DNA of 64,000 nt from a bacterium (GCA_023150945.1 JAKLJX010000006.1:186001-250000); one strand, 5' to 3'; shown: positions 36,705 through 48,893, numbered from the stretch's first letter. The notes: generated from the letters alone by a model not told the origin. Made by a program: numbers and translations.

Positions 36705-39146
36705 CTATTCGCTCTCTTCCTCGTCTTCTGCCACCACACGCGCCACCGCCGCAATGCGATCATCCTTGTCCAGCTTGATGAGTTTGACGCCCTGCGTGTT
36801 GCGGCTGATGACTTTGATGTCCTTCACTTTTTGGCGGATGACCACGCCCTTCTCGGTGATGATCATCAGATCGTCATCATCGACGACTTCCTTGATGTCC
36901 ACCATCATGCCGGTCTTGTCGGTGGCTTTCAGCGTAATCAGGCCCGAGCCGCCGCGATGCTGGACTTTGTAGTCCTTCAGTTCGCTGCGCTTGCCGTAGC
37001 CGTTTTCGCTCACCACCAGAATCGTGGCTTCGCGCTTGAGCTCCACCATACCGACCACGAAGTCGCCCTTCTCGAGGTCAATGCCCTTGACGCCGCTGGC
37101 GCCGCGGCCCATCTCACGGACTTCATTCTCGTGAAACCGAATGGCCTGGCCGTTGTGCGTCCCCAGCATCAGATCCATGCTGCCGTCGGTGATCTTGGCC
37201 TCGATCAGCTCATCACCATCTTCGATGCTGATCGCGGCAATGCCGGTTTTGCGGGGATTGGAGAAGGCACTCAAGGCCGTTTTCTTCACGATACCGTTCT
37301 TGGTCGCAAACGCCACGAAATGCTTCTCGTCGAATTCCTTCACCGAGACGAAGGCTGCGACTTTTTCCTCCGGCGCCAGCGAGAGCATGTTCACAATCGC
37401 CCGGCCCTTGGCGCCCTTGCTGGCCTGCGGAATGTCGTACACTTTCACCCAGTAACATTTGCCCTGGGTGGTGAAAAACAGCACGTAGTGATGCGTCGAG
37501 GCGATGAAGAGATGCTCGACCCAGTCCTCTTCACCGGTTTTCGCGCCGGTCACGCCGCGGCCACCGCGGCTCTGCCGGCGATAGCTCGACACCGGAAAGC
37601 GTTTGATGAAGCCGCCGTGCGAAATGGTGATCACCATGTCTTCTTCGGCGATCATGTCCTCGATGGTGAACTCGCTGGTTTCCGAAACGATCTCGGTGCG
37701 GCGCTCATCGGCATACTTGTCGCGCAGTTCCTTCAGCTCTTTCGCGATCAGCTCCATGCGCTTGCCCTTGTCCGCCAGCAGGGCTTTCAGGTCCTTGATG
37801 AGCTTTTGCACTTCGCGATATTCGGCTTCGATCTTCTCGCGCTCCAGGCCGGTGAGACGCTGCAGCCGCATGTCCAAGATCGCCTGCGCCTGAATCTCGG
37901 TGAGCTTGAATTTCTTCATCAAGCCTTCTTTGGCGGTTTGGGGATCTTTGGCCTTCTTGATGAGCGCGATGACTTCATCGATGTTGTTGATGCAGATACG
38001 CAAGCCTTCGAGAATGTGCGCGCGCTTTTCGGCCTTGTCGAGTTCATATTTGGTGCGACGCACCACGATCTCATGGCGAAAATCGAGGAAATGCTGCAGC
38101 ATCTGCTTGAGGTTGAGCACGGTGGGCACGCCGTCGACCAGCGCCAGCATGATCGCGCCGAAGGTGACGTGCATTTGCGTGTGCTTGAAGAGATTGTTGA
38201 GCACCACTTCCGGCACGGCATCGCCTTTGAGCTCGATCACCAGGCGCATGCCGTCGCGGTCGCTCTCGTCGCGCACGTCACGAATGCCTTCGACCTTCTT
38301 ATCGCGCACCAGCTCGCCGATCTTTTCGTGCAGCGAGGCCTTGTTCACTTGATAAGGCAGCTCGGTGACGATGATGTTCTGGCGGCCGCCGCGCACTTCT
38401 TCCAGCACGGTGCGCGCGCGCACTTGCATGCGGCCGCGGCCGGTGCGGTAGGCCTCGTCAATACCCTCGGTGCCATAGATGATTCCGCCGGTGGGAAAAT
38501 CCGGGCCTTTGACGATCTTCATCAACTTGTCGATGCTGAGGTCGGGGTTCTTGATCATCGCATGCAGCGCATCGATGATTTCGCCGAGGTTGTGCGGCGG
38601 AATGTTGGTGGCCATGCCCACGGCAATGCCGGAGGAGCCGTTCACCAGCAAATTGGGCAGCAGCGTCGGCATCACCGCCGGCTCTTTCAGTGTTTCGTCG
38701 AAGTTGGCATTCCACGCCACCGTGTCCTTTTCGAGATCACGCAACACTTCCTCGGCGATCGCCGTGAGCCGCACTTCGGTGTACCGCATGGCCGCCGGCG
38801 AATCGCCGTCCACCGAACCGAAGTTGCCCTGGCCGTCGACCAGCGGGTAGCGCAGCGAGAAATCCTGCGCCATGCGCACGATGGTATCGTACACCGCGAG
38901 ATCGCCGTGCGGGTGGTACTTGCCCAGCACTTCGCCGACCACGCGCGCGGACTTTTTGTAGGCCGCATTCGGCCGCAGACTCAACTCGTGCATGCCGTAG
39001 AGCACACGGCGATGCACCGGCTTCAAACCGTCGCGGACATCGGGCAGCGCGCGCGCCACAATGACGGACATGGAATAATCGAGATAAGAATCCTTGATCT
39101 CTTCCTCGAGATACACCGGGATGATTTTGTCGCGTTTGAGGTCCAT
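36705..39146 (-). CDS. gyrA: DNA gyrase subunit A
   Basis: The product has 813 residues from the ATG at 39146, with AGGG upstream. It is the DNA-breaking subunit of gyrase, which introduces negative supercoils together with GyrB. Numbering matches E. coli: catalytic Y122 is in [10 protein letters not shown], and the quinolone region reads [10 protein letters not shown], with Leu at position 83 and Asp at 87. The C-terminal beta-pinwheel carries a GyrA box (QSRGGRG), which supports gyrase over topoisomerase IV. An acidic tail (DEEESE) ends the protein. In most bacteria gyrA follows gyrB directly; here a small accessory insert separates them. Confidence 0.97.
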   Translation of the reverse strand: MDLKRDKIIPVYLEEEIKDSYLDYSMSVIVARALPDVRDGLKPVHRRVLYGMHELSLRPNAAYKKSARVVGEVLGKYHPHGDLAVYDTIVRMAQDFSLRYPLVDGQGNFGSVDGDSPAAMRYTEVRLTAIAEEVLRDLEKDTVAWNANFDETLKEPAVMPTLLPNLLVNGSSGIAVGMATNIPPHNLGEIIDALHAMIKNPDLSIDKLMKIVKGPDFPTGGIIYGTEGIDEAYRTGRGRMQVRARTVLEEVRGGRQNIIVTELPYQVNKASLHEKIGELVRDKKVEGIRDVRDESDRDGMRLVIELKGDAVPEVVLNNLFKHTQMHVTFGAIMLALVDGVPTVLNLKQMLQHFLDFRHEIVVRRTKYELDKAEKRAHILEGLRICINNIDEVIALIKKAKDPQTAKEGLMKKFKLTEIQAQAILDMRLQRLTGLEREKIEAEYREVQKLIKDLKALLADKGKRMELIAKELKELRDKYADERRTEIVSETSEFTIEDMIAEEDMVITISHGGFIKRFPVSSYRRQSRGGRGVTGAKTGEEDWVEHLFIASTHHYVLFFTTQGKCYWVKVYDIPQASKGAKGRAIVNMLSLAPEEKVAAFVSVKEFDEKHFVAFATKNGIVKKTALSAFSNPRKTGIAAISIEDGDELIEAKITDGSMDLMLGTHNGQAIRFHENEVREMGRGASGVKGIDLEKGDFVVGMVELKREATILVVSENGYGKRSELKDYKVQHRGGSGLITLKATDKTGMMVDIKEVVDDDDLMIITEKGVVIRQKVKDIKVISRNTQGVKLIKLDKDDRIAAVARVVAEDEEESE

Positions 39147-39188
39147 GATTCCCTGCTGATTCTCAAATTTCAAAAAGCAATTCTACCA

Positions 39189-39326
39189 TTATAGCGAGTG
39201 ACTGTGCCGCTCAGCATCATGGGATTGGATATGATCCTGAAGGATATGAATCACTCTTTCCATTCGCAGTGCATTTGTCTTGAACTCGGTGTCATCTTGC
39301 ACAGGCGAAAAAATATCGGCATTCAT
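39189..39326 (-). CDS. Possible small protein upstream of gyrA
   Basis: A 45-codon frame from ATG 39326 begins MNADIFSPVQDDTEFKTNAL and continues with RVIHILQDHIQSHDAER to TAA. It is low in GC like the neighbouring insert. The ribosome-binding site is weak and no family is recognised. Confidence 0.3.
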   Translation of the reverse strand: MNADIFSPVQDDTEFKTNALRMERVIHILQDHIQSHDAERHSHSL

Positions 39327-39335
39327 TTCAAAACT

Positions 39336-39430
39336 CTATGATTTCTTTTGAATCATCCCCACCGGATTACGTTCGGGATCAGAGATCATCGCGAAGGCGT
39401 GGCCTAAGGTGATTATTGGAATACGCATCG
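39336..39430 (-). repeat. Glyoxalase-like (VOC) C-terminal remnant, copy A
   Basis: On the - strand this encodes IITLGHAFAMISDPERNP and VGMIQKKS then stop, the ending of a VOC/glyoxalase-fold protein, without the rest of the gene. It shares 26 identical bases with copy B (39345-39370 versus 40077-40102) and further similarity beyond. The two copies flank the nucleotidyltransferase module. Confidence 0.55.
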
Positions 39431-39454
39431 CTTTTCTGGTTGGCTGCAATTGCT

Positions 39455-39907
39455 TCAGGCTCCCGGCAAATTTTCCAAATCGTTCAAGTCCTTGTGCCTT
39501 CCACTGGCCTTTTTGTTTTTCATTAAGTGGTGTAGACTTATGATATCGACGCGAACGCCCTCCAGCGTATCGACGACTCGTTCCGCGTAACACTCATCGA
39601 AACGAACTCCTGAAATCCCGGTTATCACTTCGATTCGCATGGGAGGAATACCCATGCGTATGATGCTATCTTCTTTGAGAAACAGGCTGGCGGACAGTTC
39701 TGGCGCATGAAAACCAAACTCACGCAAAGCCGCCACGATGCGCTCGGCATTTTCGGGGCTAATGCCAACCCAAACGTCAATATCGTTTGTGGCGCGCGGA
39801 TAGCCGTGATACCCGACGGCATATCCCCCAATCAATAAATACTCAACTCTCTTGGCGTTGAGCAAACTCAAGAACTCTTTGAAGTCGAGCGGTAGCCGCA
39901 GTTCCAT
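39455..39907 (-). CDS. AbiEii/DUF6036-like nucleotidyltransferase
   Basis: The 150-residue protein has a nucleotidyltransferase fold signature: LLIGGYAVGYHGYPRATNDI with DVWVG following, giving the paired aspartates of the DxD motif. A third acidic residue lies in IEVITGISGV. The family includes AbiEii-type toxins of abortive-infection and toxin-antitoxin systems. It overlaps the 3' end of a small upstream gene by 65 bp, the usual arrangement of such pairs. The module sits between gyrB and gyrA. Confidence 0.75.
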   Translation of the reverse strand: MELRLPLDFKEFLSLLNAKRVEYLLIGGYAVGYHGYPRATNDIDVWVGISPENAERIVAALREFGFHAPELSASLFLKEDSIIRMGIPPMRIEVITGISGVRFDECYAERVVDTLEGVRVDIISLHHLMKNKKASGRHKDLNDLENLPGA

Positions 39908-40058
39908 AGTTTATCCGGCGTAAAAGCTCAATGTGCTGCAGGCGTTCAGCCGGCGTGCGCGAGCGCCAGTATGACTTTTCATCAGAGTCTTCAGTCAATG
40001 AACCCACAGCAAAGGCGTTGCGATCGACTTTCAGAGAGGACAGGTCACTGGCTGTCAT
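39843..40058 (-). CDS. Small partner protein of the nucleotidyltransferase
   Basis: This 71-residue protein contains SYWRSRTPAERLQHIELLRR and INYGTAATARLQRVLEF, a pattern commonly found directly upstream of DUF6036-like nucleotidyltransferases. It is helical and basic. An antitoxin role is inferred from the overlap of 65 bp and the pairing. I see no DNA-binding motif. Confidence 0.65.
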   Translation of the reverse strand: MTASDLSSLKVDRNAFAVGSLTEDSDEKSYWRSRTPAERLQHIELLRRINYGTAATARLQRVLEFAQRQES

Positions 40059-40067
40059 TTCGTTAAT

Positions 40068-40172
40068 CTATTCCTTCTTTTGAATCATCCCCACCGGATT
40101 ACCATCGGGATCAGTAATCATTGGGAGGGCTTCGTCCGGCGTGGTTATGACAGGCGTTGACTTTGGCGAATT
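40068..40172 (-). repeat. Glyoxalase-like (VOC) C-terminal remnant, copy B
   Basis: On the - strand, just after the gyrB stop, the sequence encodes KNSPKSTPVITTPDEALPM and ITDPDGNPVGMIQKKE then stop. This is the ending of a VOC protein without its body. It is the better-preserved of the two copies; copy A is at 39336-39430. Confidence 0.55.
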
Positions 40173-40183
40173 CTTAACTTTCC

Positions 40184-42644
<2,461 letters not shown>

Positions 42645-42677
42645 TCGCGTTCCCTCAACTGATTGGCCGCCCGCTGG

Positions 42678-43784
42678 TCAAGATTCCGCCGCCTGCCGGT
42701 GACTCACTTTCGTCATCCTTCCTTCCGTCACTTCAAAGCGCGCCGCCGCGACGTTTTCCGGCAGTGGTGCGAGCGAGGTGACAAACAACTGACCGCGCCG
42801 CTGAAAGTGCTCGAGCGTTGCGGCAAATCTCGTGGCATCCAGCTCAGAGTGCAGATCATCCAACAGAATGATGGGCGCGGTGCCGGATTTTTCTTCGAGA
42901 TAGGTGGCTTCCGCCATTTTAAGCGCCAGCAGCGTGGATTTGTGCTCGCCGCGGGAGGCGAATCCGCGCAGATCATGGCCGTCGAGGATGAAACCAAAAT
43001 CATCACGGTGCGGCCCGGCCTGGGTCTGTCGGCGGCGCTTCTCGAGCACGCGGGAGCCGGCCAGCATTTTGTGATAGTGGTCAGGCGTCACCTCGGTAAC
43101 CGCGAGCTGGCTGTGGTACCTCAGATGGAGGGAGGAAGAAGATGCCGAAATGTCTCGATAGGCCTGCAACACGATAGTCGCGAATGATTCGACAAACTGG
43201 TACCGCGCGGCGATGATCCTGCAACCGTGAATGGCCAGGGTTTGATTCCACGCTGACAAGTCTGGGCTGCTGCCCTGGTTCTGGCTGAGCAGCGCATTGC
43301 GCTGTTTCAGCGCGCGGTGATATGCCTGCCAATCCGCCAGATAGGCCGCCGAGCTTTGCGACAGCAACATGTCAACGAATCGGCGGCGCTCGGCCGGCGC
43401 CCCGCTGGTGATGCGATGGCTTTCCGGAGCAAAGTGTACCACGGGAAACTTGCCGATCAACGCAGCGCTGCTCGCCAGGCGTTTGCGGTCGAGGCTGATC
43501 TCTTTGCCGGCCGCAAAGCTGTAGCACACTGCCACCTGGCGTTTGACCATCGCTTCGTCAAAGAACTCTCCCATGATTTCGAAACCGCGGCCGTCAAACT
43601 GGACCAGTTCGCGATCGGGGCTGGCGCGAAAACTGCGGGTCACACCCAGCAGATGAACGGCTTCCAGAAAATTGCTTTTGCCCTGGCCGTTGCGGCCACA
43701 GATGAAGTTGAGGGTGTCGCAAAACTCAAGATCGAGCGTGGCGTAGTTGCGAAACTGGCGCAGGCACATCCGGCGCAGGATCAT
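42678..43784 (-). CDS. recF: DNA replication and repair protein RecF
   Basis: The 368-residue SMC-like ATPase binds gapped DNA and helps RecOR load RecA. Walker A is CGRNGQGKSNFLEAVHLLG, the signature region includes FASRGEHKSTLLALKMAE, and Walker B is IILLDDLHSELDATR. The length and order are typical. The start is 4 bp after the dnaN stop, so the two are probably translationally linked. Confidence 0.96.
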   Translation of the reverse strand: MILRRMCLRQFRNYATLDLEFCDTLNFICGRNGQGKSNFLEAVHLLGVTRSFRASPDRELVQFDGRGFEIMGEFFDEAMVKRQVAVCYSFAAGKEISLDRKRLASSAALIGKFPVVHFAPESHRITSGAPAERRRFVDMLLSQSSAAYLADWQAYHRALKQRNALLSQNQGSSPDLSAWNQTLAIHGCRIIAARYQFVESFATIVLQAYRDISASSSSLHLRYHSQLAVTEVTPDHYHKMLAGSRVLEKRRRQTQAGPHRDDFGFILDGHDLRGFASRGEHKSTLLALKMAEATYLEEKSGTAPIILLDDLHSELDATRFAATLEHFQRRGQLFVTSLAPLPENVAAARFEVTEGRMTKVSHRQAAES

Positions 43785-43787
43785 ATT

Positions 43788-44903
43788 TCATTCATTGATG
43801 CGGATCGGCATCAACAGCATCATCACGTCCAGATCCTGCGGCTGCGGTAACGGCTCGATGATGGCGGCGCTGCTGGTGTCCTTCAGTTTGAACACGACCT
43901 GCTCGGTGTCAATATGCCGCAGAATTTCCAAAACATAGTTGGCGTTGTAGCCGATCTCCATCTGGTCACCGCTGTATTCCACGGCGATGGTTTCATGGGA
44001 ATCCCCGCTCATTTCGGCGTCCTGGGCATGAATCGTCAGACTGCCCGGCTGCAGTTCCCATCTGATCTGGCGCGTGTGTTGGTTCGCAAAGATGCTCGAT
44101 CGTCTGACCGTGGCGCTCAGCAGCTCGCGGTCGACGGTCATAGTCAGGGGATTCGCTGTCGGAATCACGCGCTCATACGCGGGGTAGTGGCCGCTGATCA
44201 GCTTGGAGTAGATCGTCGACTGTCCCACTTGGAAGGTGATGTGCTCAGCACTCATCCCGATCGTCATGTCGTCAACACCATCGAGATTGCGGCCGAGGAG
44301 ATGCAGCGCTTTGACCGGAATGACGACCTGATCGGCGGCGCCGTCATGCGTAAATTTGAGATCTCTGACCTTGGCCAGGCGATGACCATCGGTGGCCACC
44401 AGGCGCAACTCATCCTTGCGAATCTCCAGCAGGACGCCCATCAGGGTCGTGCGCAGTTCATCGGCGCTGACTGCGAAGATCACTTTTTCGACCAGATTCA
44501 CAAAACGGCTGCCGCGGTAGATCAATTGCGTCGTCTGTTTTTCCGTGGCGATATGGGGATATTCATCGCTCGATTCCCCGGCGATCTTGTAGTTGCCGCG
44601 ATCGGTTTGAATGGTCAAGCGGTGGCTGCTGTCCGCTTCCAGACCCAGTGGGGTGTCCGGCAATTCGCGCACGAGATCAAAAAGCCGCTTGGCAGGAAAC
44701 GCTGCGGAGCCATCTTTCTCGCCAATGACATCGAGGCCCGTGATGATGGAAACTTCGAGGTCGGTTCCGGTGAGCTGCAACCGGTTCCCGCGCAGGTCAA
44801 ACAGAATGTTGGTCAGAATTGGAATCGTGGTCTTCAGCGGAATGATTGAAATCATGCGCTGGAGTGCTTGATAGAGGGCACTCTGAGGAATCGTGAATTT
44901 CAT
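43788..44903 (-). CDS. dnaN: DNA polymerase III beta sliding clamp
   Basis: The 371-residue protein has three clamp domains: N-terminal MKFTIPQSALYQALQRMI, the central EVSIITGLDVIGEKDGSAA and ELRLVATDGHRLAKVRDL, and a C-terminal ending VMMLLMPIRINE, which is the conserved MPMR-like tail. It tethers polymerases to DNA. It lies downstream of dnaA across a 527-bp gap containing DnaA boxes. Confidence 0.97.
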   Translation of the reverse strand: MKFTIPQSALYQALQRMISIIPLKTTIPILTNILFDLRGNRLQLTGTDLEVSIITGLDVIGEKDGSAAFPAKRLFDLVRELPDTPLGLEADSSHRLTIQTDRGNYKIAGESSDEYPHIATEKQTTQLIYRGSRFVNLVEKVIFAVSADELRTTLMGVLLEIRKDELRLVATDGHRLAKVRDLKFTHDGAADQVVIPVKALHLLGRNLDGVDDMTIGMSAEHITFQVGQSTIYSKLISGHYPAYERVIPTANPLTMTVDRELLSATVRRSSIFANQHTRQIRWELQPGSLTIHAQDAEMSGDSHETIAVEYSGDQMEIGYNANYVLEILRHIDTEQVVFKLKDTSSAAIIEPLPQPQDLDVMMLLMPIRINE

Positions 44904-44920
44904 TGGCCGTCACCCGAATT

Positions 44921-45213
44921 GGTTCAAGAATATCAAAAAATACGATTTATTGGCTTTAATATCAAGATGATTCTTTATCGTCTCTAGTAGGGGCGGTGGA
45001 TATGTGGATAACGTTTCGTCATCTCCGCGATAGATTGTTGTGATTCTTTCGAGTTGAGTCTTCTAAATCACGCGCCTGTGGTGACGTTGGTGTGTGAGTC
45101 CTGTGGGGATAACATGTTGGCAGGTTGAATCGACGTGAGACTTCCGTTCCTTCGGTGATCTTATCAACATGCAATTCACCAGAATTAACACGTTTTCAAC
45201 AAAGTTATCCAGA
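44921..45213. other. oriC: Chromosome origin part 1: unwinding element and DnaA boxes
   Basis: A strongly AT-rich stretch (about 44921-44980) is followed by TAGTAG (44985-44990), a GC-rich run (44991-44999) and a perfect DnaA box TGTGGATAA (45003-45011). Three one-mismatch boxes follow at 45104-45112, 45161-45169 and 45205-45213. This order (AT-rich region, DnaA-trios, GC spacer, DnaA box) is that of the bacterial basal unwinding system described in Bacillus subtilis. The rest of the gap to dnaA (45214-45430) shows nothing further. Confidence 0.7.
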
Positions 45214-45430
45214 TGCCACATTGGCACGCCCGAACGTTTTTTTGCGAAGCAGACGGCACAATTGGCGCGCGCAGGGCACGCCATTGCGACGCCGGAGAAT
45301 CGCAGTATTGTGGATTGGTCAAACAACAGGGGCCGGGAAATAATCGCTCGCGCCGCCGCGCGGACGGCAGGCGCGCAGGGCGTCGCGTTGTGGAGCGCAT
45401 GGAAAAAGGCGGGAAGTGGCAAACGGCTGC

Positions 45431-46792
45431 TCAGGAGGCGCTCAGTCTTTGTTTGAGCACCTCGACCTCGGATTTGATTTGCGAGTCCGCTTCCATCATG
45501 GTTTCGACCTGCTCAATGGCATGGATGACGGTGGTGTGATCCCGCCCGCCGAAATGCAGGCCGATGGTTTTGAGCGAATGTTTGGTCAACTTTTTGGCCA
45601 GATACATCGCAATCTGCCGCGCCAGCGCCACTTCCTTCTTGCGCGTCTTGGCCCGCATCATGTCCTCGGGCAGCTTGTAGTATTCGCACACTTCCTTTTG
45701 AATGTCTTCGACGGTAAGATTGCGGTACTTTTGTATGAACATATCCTTCAACACATGTTTGGCCAGCGCCAGAGTGATGTCGAGCTTCTGGACCGAGGCA
45801 AAGGCCAGCAGCCGGATCAGCGAGCCTTCCAACTCGCGAATGTTACTGGTGACGTTGTGTGCGATGAGTTGAATGACGTCGCTGGGCAGATCGATGGAAT
45901 TTTCCTCGGCTTTGCGCTGCAAAATGGCGATGCGCGTTTCCAAATCGGGCGGTTGAATGTCCACTACCAGGCCCCATTGAAAACGGGAGAGCAGGCGATC
46001 TTCGATGCCGCTGATTTCTTTGGGCTGACGATCCGAAGAGAGGACAATCTGTTTTCCCTTTTGGTAAAGCGCGTTGAAGGTATGGAAAAATTCCTCCTGC
46101 GTCCGCTCCTTGTTCATGAAGAACTGAATGTCATCGACAATGAGCAAATCGACGTTGCGGTAGTTGGAGCTGAACTCAGTGGTTTTGTTGTTTTGAATGG
46201 AGCTGATGAATTCGTTGGTGAATCTTTCGCTGGAAACGTACAAGGCGCGGCCCACGGTGCCGCGCTCCAGCGACAAGTTGCCAATCGCCTGGATCAGATG
46301 CGTTTTGCCCAGCCCCACCCCCCCGTATACCACCAGCGGATTGAACGAGGTTTTCCCCGGCGCCTCCGCCACGGCAACGGCAGCCGCCTTGGCAAATTGG
46401 TTGCTCGAGCCCTCGACGAAATTTTGGAATTTGTAATGTGGACTGAGTTGCGTGGCAGGATCATGCGTCAGGCGGGCCTGGGGCGCGGAGATACCCTCCG
46501 GCTGCTTGTCGCTGACTTGTGCTTCGGTTGCTTCTGGTCTGACAATGTCGTACACGACTTTGTACTCCTCCCCCGTGACCTGAAAGACCGCCTTGTGCAC
46601 GAGTTCGCGATAGTGGCCTTCCAGCCATTGGTAGACAAAGTCGTTGGGAATCTGTACGGTGATCGTTTTGTTGTCAAACTCTTTTCCCCGTGTGCTTTCG
46701 AACCAGGTGCCAAAGGTGGAATCGGGTAGGTGCTCGCGAATGACAGATAGGCATTCTGACCAGGTCTGCTCTGCTGACTGTTGCTGTAGCAT
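45431..46792 (-). CDS. dnaA: Chromosomal replication initiator protein DnaA
   Basis: The 453-residue AAA+ initiator binds DnaA boxes and opens oriC. Domain I is at the N-terminus (WSECLSVIREHLPDSTFGTW). Domain III has Walker A GGVGLGKTHLIQAIGN and Walker B DLLIVDDIQF. Domain IV ends with the DNA-binding signature GGRDHTTVIHAIEQVE. The gene is flanked by DnaA boxes on both sides, including an inverted pair 39 bp upstream of the start that could give autoregulation. Confidence 0.98.
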   Translation of the reverse strand: MLQQQSAEQTWSECLSVIREHLPDSTFGTWFESTRGKEFDNKTITVQIPNDFVYQWLEGHYRELVHKAVFQVTGEEYKVVYDIVRPEATEAQVSDKQPEGISAPQARLTHDPATQLSPHYKFQNFVEGSSNQFAKAAAVAVAEAPGKTSFNPLVVYGGVGLGKTHLIQAIGNLSLERGTVGRALYVSSERFTNEFISSIQNNKTTEFSSNYRNVDLLIVDDIQFFMNKERTQEEFFHTFNALYQKGKQIVLSSDRQPKEISGIEDRLLSRFQWGLVVDIQPPDLETRIAILQRKAEENSIDLPSDVIQLIAHNVTSNIRELEGSLIRLLAFASVQKLDITLALAKHVLKDMFIQKYRNLTVEDIQKEVCEYYKLPEDMMRAKTRKKEVALARQIAMYLAKKLTKHSLKTIGLHFGGRDHTTVIHAIEQVETMMEADSQIKSEVEVLKQRLSAS

Positions 46793-47388
46793 AGGTGGGA
46801 ATGACCTCGCCGAGTTGAGATAATCACAGGTTATCCACAGCCGCTGTGGATAAAAGGTTGTCCAAGGCTGCTAAATCTATGAATTGAAAATCTGGCTTTG
46901 TCTTCGGAAAAACGAATTGCGTAGCCCCGGCTAGCGCAACTCTATAACTTATAACATGATTACGCCCAGAAGACACGGTTTCTTGGGGAGAAGATGAAAG
47001 TAGCCAGCAAAATCTGAGTTTAGTCCGTCCTTAGAAGCAACTCCGATGAGTTATCCACATTTTCTCCACCAGGGTCATTTCTTTTTTGGCTGCGGCAATA
47101 TAGAAAAAGGCCTCTGATTGTCAAGCAGAAATTAAATTTGTTTAAAGAAAAGTGAAACACCTTGTGACAGCAAGGACTTCTTTCGGCGCGACTGTCGTCG
47201 CTGCAGCAGTCATGTGATCTTCGATTGGCAGAGATGGAGTTGGCGAAGCGGGCGAGCGCGCTACGCACCGCCGATCGGCAGGAAATGTCACTGAAGATTT
47301 GCGGTCTGAAAGCGCAGTTAGACCAGTGAGGGTGAGAGCAGACCGACACAGCCGGAAGCGCCGCTGCTTGTGGCCGCGGGAGTTTCCG
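46793..47388. other. oriC: Chromosome origin part 2: DnaA boxes upstream of dnaA
   Basis: Two perfect DnaA boxes face each other: TTATCCACA (46831-46839) and TGTGGATAA (46845-46853). A third perfect box is at 47051-47059. An AT-rich stretch lies at about 47099-47157. Together with the boxes downstream of dnaA this gives a bipartite origin. The dnaA promoter must also lie here. No gene was found in the rest of the gap. Confidence 0.7.
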
Positions 47389-48240
47389 CTATTCCAGGTA
47401 TTTTCTCACGCCCAGATGCGCGGCTACCAGCCCGAGCAGCACCCCGCCACCGATCAATGCCGGCAGGAACCACACCGGTGTGCGCACGAGGTCAGGATAC
47501 GCCACGAGGAAGAGCTTTTGGAGCAGAAAGAAGAAAGCAGCGGCCACTCCTCCACCCAGCATTCCTTGAATGAACCCCTGAATGACGAATGGACCGCGCA
47601 CGAAAAAGCGGCTGGCGCCCACCAGTTGCATGGTTTCGATGAGATGGCGCTTGGCATAGGCCACCAGCCGAACGTGATTGATGACGACGAAAATCGATCC
47701 CAAGCCGACGATCAGCCCGACAACCAGACTGGCGATCATGGCAAAGTCGAGATAGCGTTCCAGCCGCATCACGAAATCGCGGCGATACACGACCTCTTCC
47801 ACGCCCTCCAGCGCGCGCAGCTTACTTGCCAATTGTTGCGCGGCCAGGGCATGCTGATGGCTCTTTTGCAGGGCGATTTGAAAGGAAGGGGGAAGCGGAT
47901 TGGAAGCGAGCAGATCGATGAAATCCTCTCCGAACTCCTTTCGGAAGATTTCCGCGGCCTCTTCCCGCGAGATGTAGCGCGCCCGCGCCACTCCCGGCAT
48001 GGTTTCGATCTGCCGGCGCAGGCGTTGGATGCCGGCCTCCTCGCGGCTGTTGTCGACGAAGATTTCCAACTCGATGCGACTGCGCAGCGAAGCCACGATT
48101 TCGACCAGGTTGAAAGTCGTGATCGTGAATATGCCGATGAGAATGAGCGCGACCGCCACCGTGAGCGCGGCGATCAGCGCCGCCATTTTCGCGCGCGCCA
48201 GCCCGTCGATGCCTTCTTTGAAGCAGTACCACCAGCTCAA
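47389..48240 (-). CDS. ftsX: Cell-division ABC transporter membrane subunit FtsX
   Basis: The 283-residue protein has the FtsX layout: a first transmembrane helix (ALIAALTVAVALILIGIFTI), an extracytoplasmic domain (about 50-165, with ELEIFVDNSREEAGIQRL), then three more helices including IASLVVGLIVGLGSIFVVIN. With FtsE it controls peptidoglycan hydrolases at the septum. Its start overlaps the ftsE stop by ATGA. Confidence 0.92.
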   Translation of the reverse strand: MSWWYCFKEGIDGLARAKMAALIAALTVAVALILIGIFTITTFNLVEIVASLRSRIELEIFVDNSREEAGIQRLRRQIETMPGVARARYISREEAAEIFRKEFGEDFIDLLASNPLPPSFQIALQKSHQHALAAQQLASKLRALEGVEEVVYRRDFVMRLERYLDFAMIASLVVGLIVGLGSIFVVINHVRLVAYAKRHLIETMQLVGASRFFVRGPFVIQGFIQGMLGGGVAAAFFFLLQKLFLVAYPDLVRTPVWFLPALIGGGVLLGLVAAHLGVRKYLE

Positions 48241-48893
48241 TTGATCGTCACTCCTCCTTCGATGCGCACCACGCGCTTGCCGACGCCTTCCACCAGGTTG
48301 TAGTGGTGCGTCGCCATGAGAATTGCGGTGCCGCGCGCGTTGATTTTGTCGAGCAGCTCCATGATGCCGGCGGTGGCTACGGGATCGAGATTGCCGGTTG
48401 GCTCGTCCGCCAGCAGGACGAAGGGATTGTTCACCAGCGCGCGCGCGATGGCCACGCGCTGCTGTTCACCGCCGGAAAGTTCATGCGGCATGCTGTAGCG
48501 CTTGTGGCTCAGGCCGACGTTCGCCAGCACGCGCAGTACGTTGCGTTTGATCTCGCGCTGCTTGCATCCGGTGACGATCAAGGCAAAGGCGACGTTGTCA
48601 TAGACGTTGCGGTCTTCCAGCAGACGAAAATTTTGAAACACGATGCCGAGCTGGCGCCGCAACAGCGGAATCTGGCCGGACGTGATGGTTTTGGAATTGA
48701 ACCGCCCCACCACCACCGTGCCATCGCTGGGTTTCTCCGCCATATAGATCATGCGCAAGACCGTACTCTTGCCAGCACCGGTGGGGCCGACCAGAAAGAC
48801 GAATTCGCCTTTGCGCACAGTGAGATTCACCGATTTCAAACCGTCGCCGCCGGGATACTGCAGGGCCACATTGGAGAGCCGGACAAGATTCAT
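48237..48893 (-). CDS. ftsE: Cell-division ATP-binding protein FtsE
   Basis: The 218-residue ABC ATPase has Walker A LVGPTGAGKSTVLRMIYM, the Q-loop region LGIVFQNFRLLEDRNVYDNV, signature ELSGGEQQRVAIARAL and Walker B FVLLADEPTGNLD. The sequence after the Q-loop and the short length are those of FtsE. Its ATG overlaps the stop of the upstream methyltransferase gene, so ftsEX is coupled to that gene. Confidence 0.94.
   Translation of the reverse strand: MNLVRLSNVALQYPGGDGLKSVNLTVRKGEFVFLVGPTGAGKSTVLRMIYMAEKPSDGTVVVGRFNSKTITSGQIPLLRRQLGIVFQNFRLLEDRNVYDNVAFALIVTGCKQREIKRNVLRVLANVGLSHKRYSMPHELSGGEQQRVAIARALVNNPFVLLADEPTGNLDPVATAGIMELLDKINARGTAILMATHHYNLVEGVGKRVVRIEGGVTIN

Noticed and set aside
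35967-39194. A 1075-codon open frame antisense to gyrA and the neighbouring gene
   Set aside because: The His/Ala/Arg-rich translation is the complement of GyrA codons. It has no start signal or domain.
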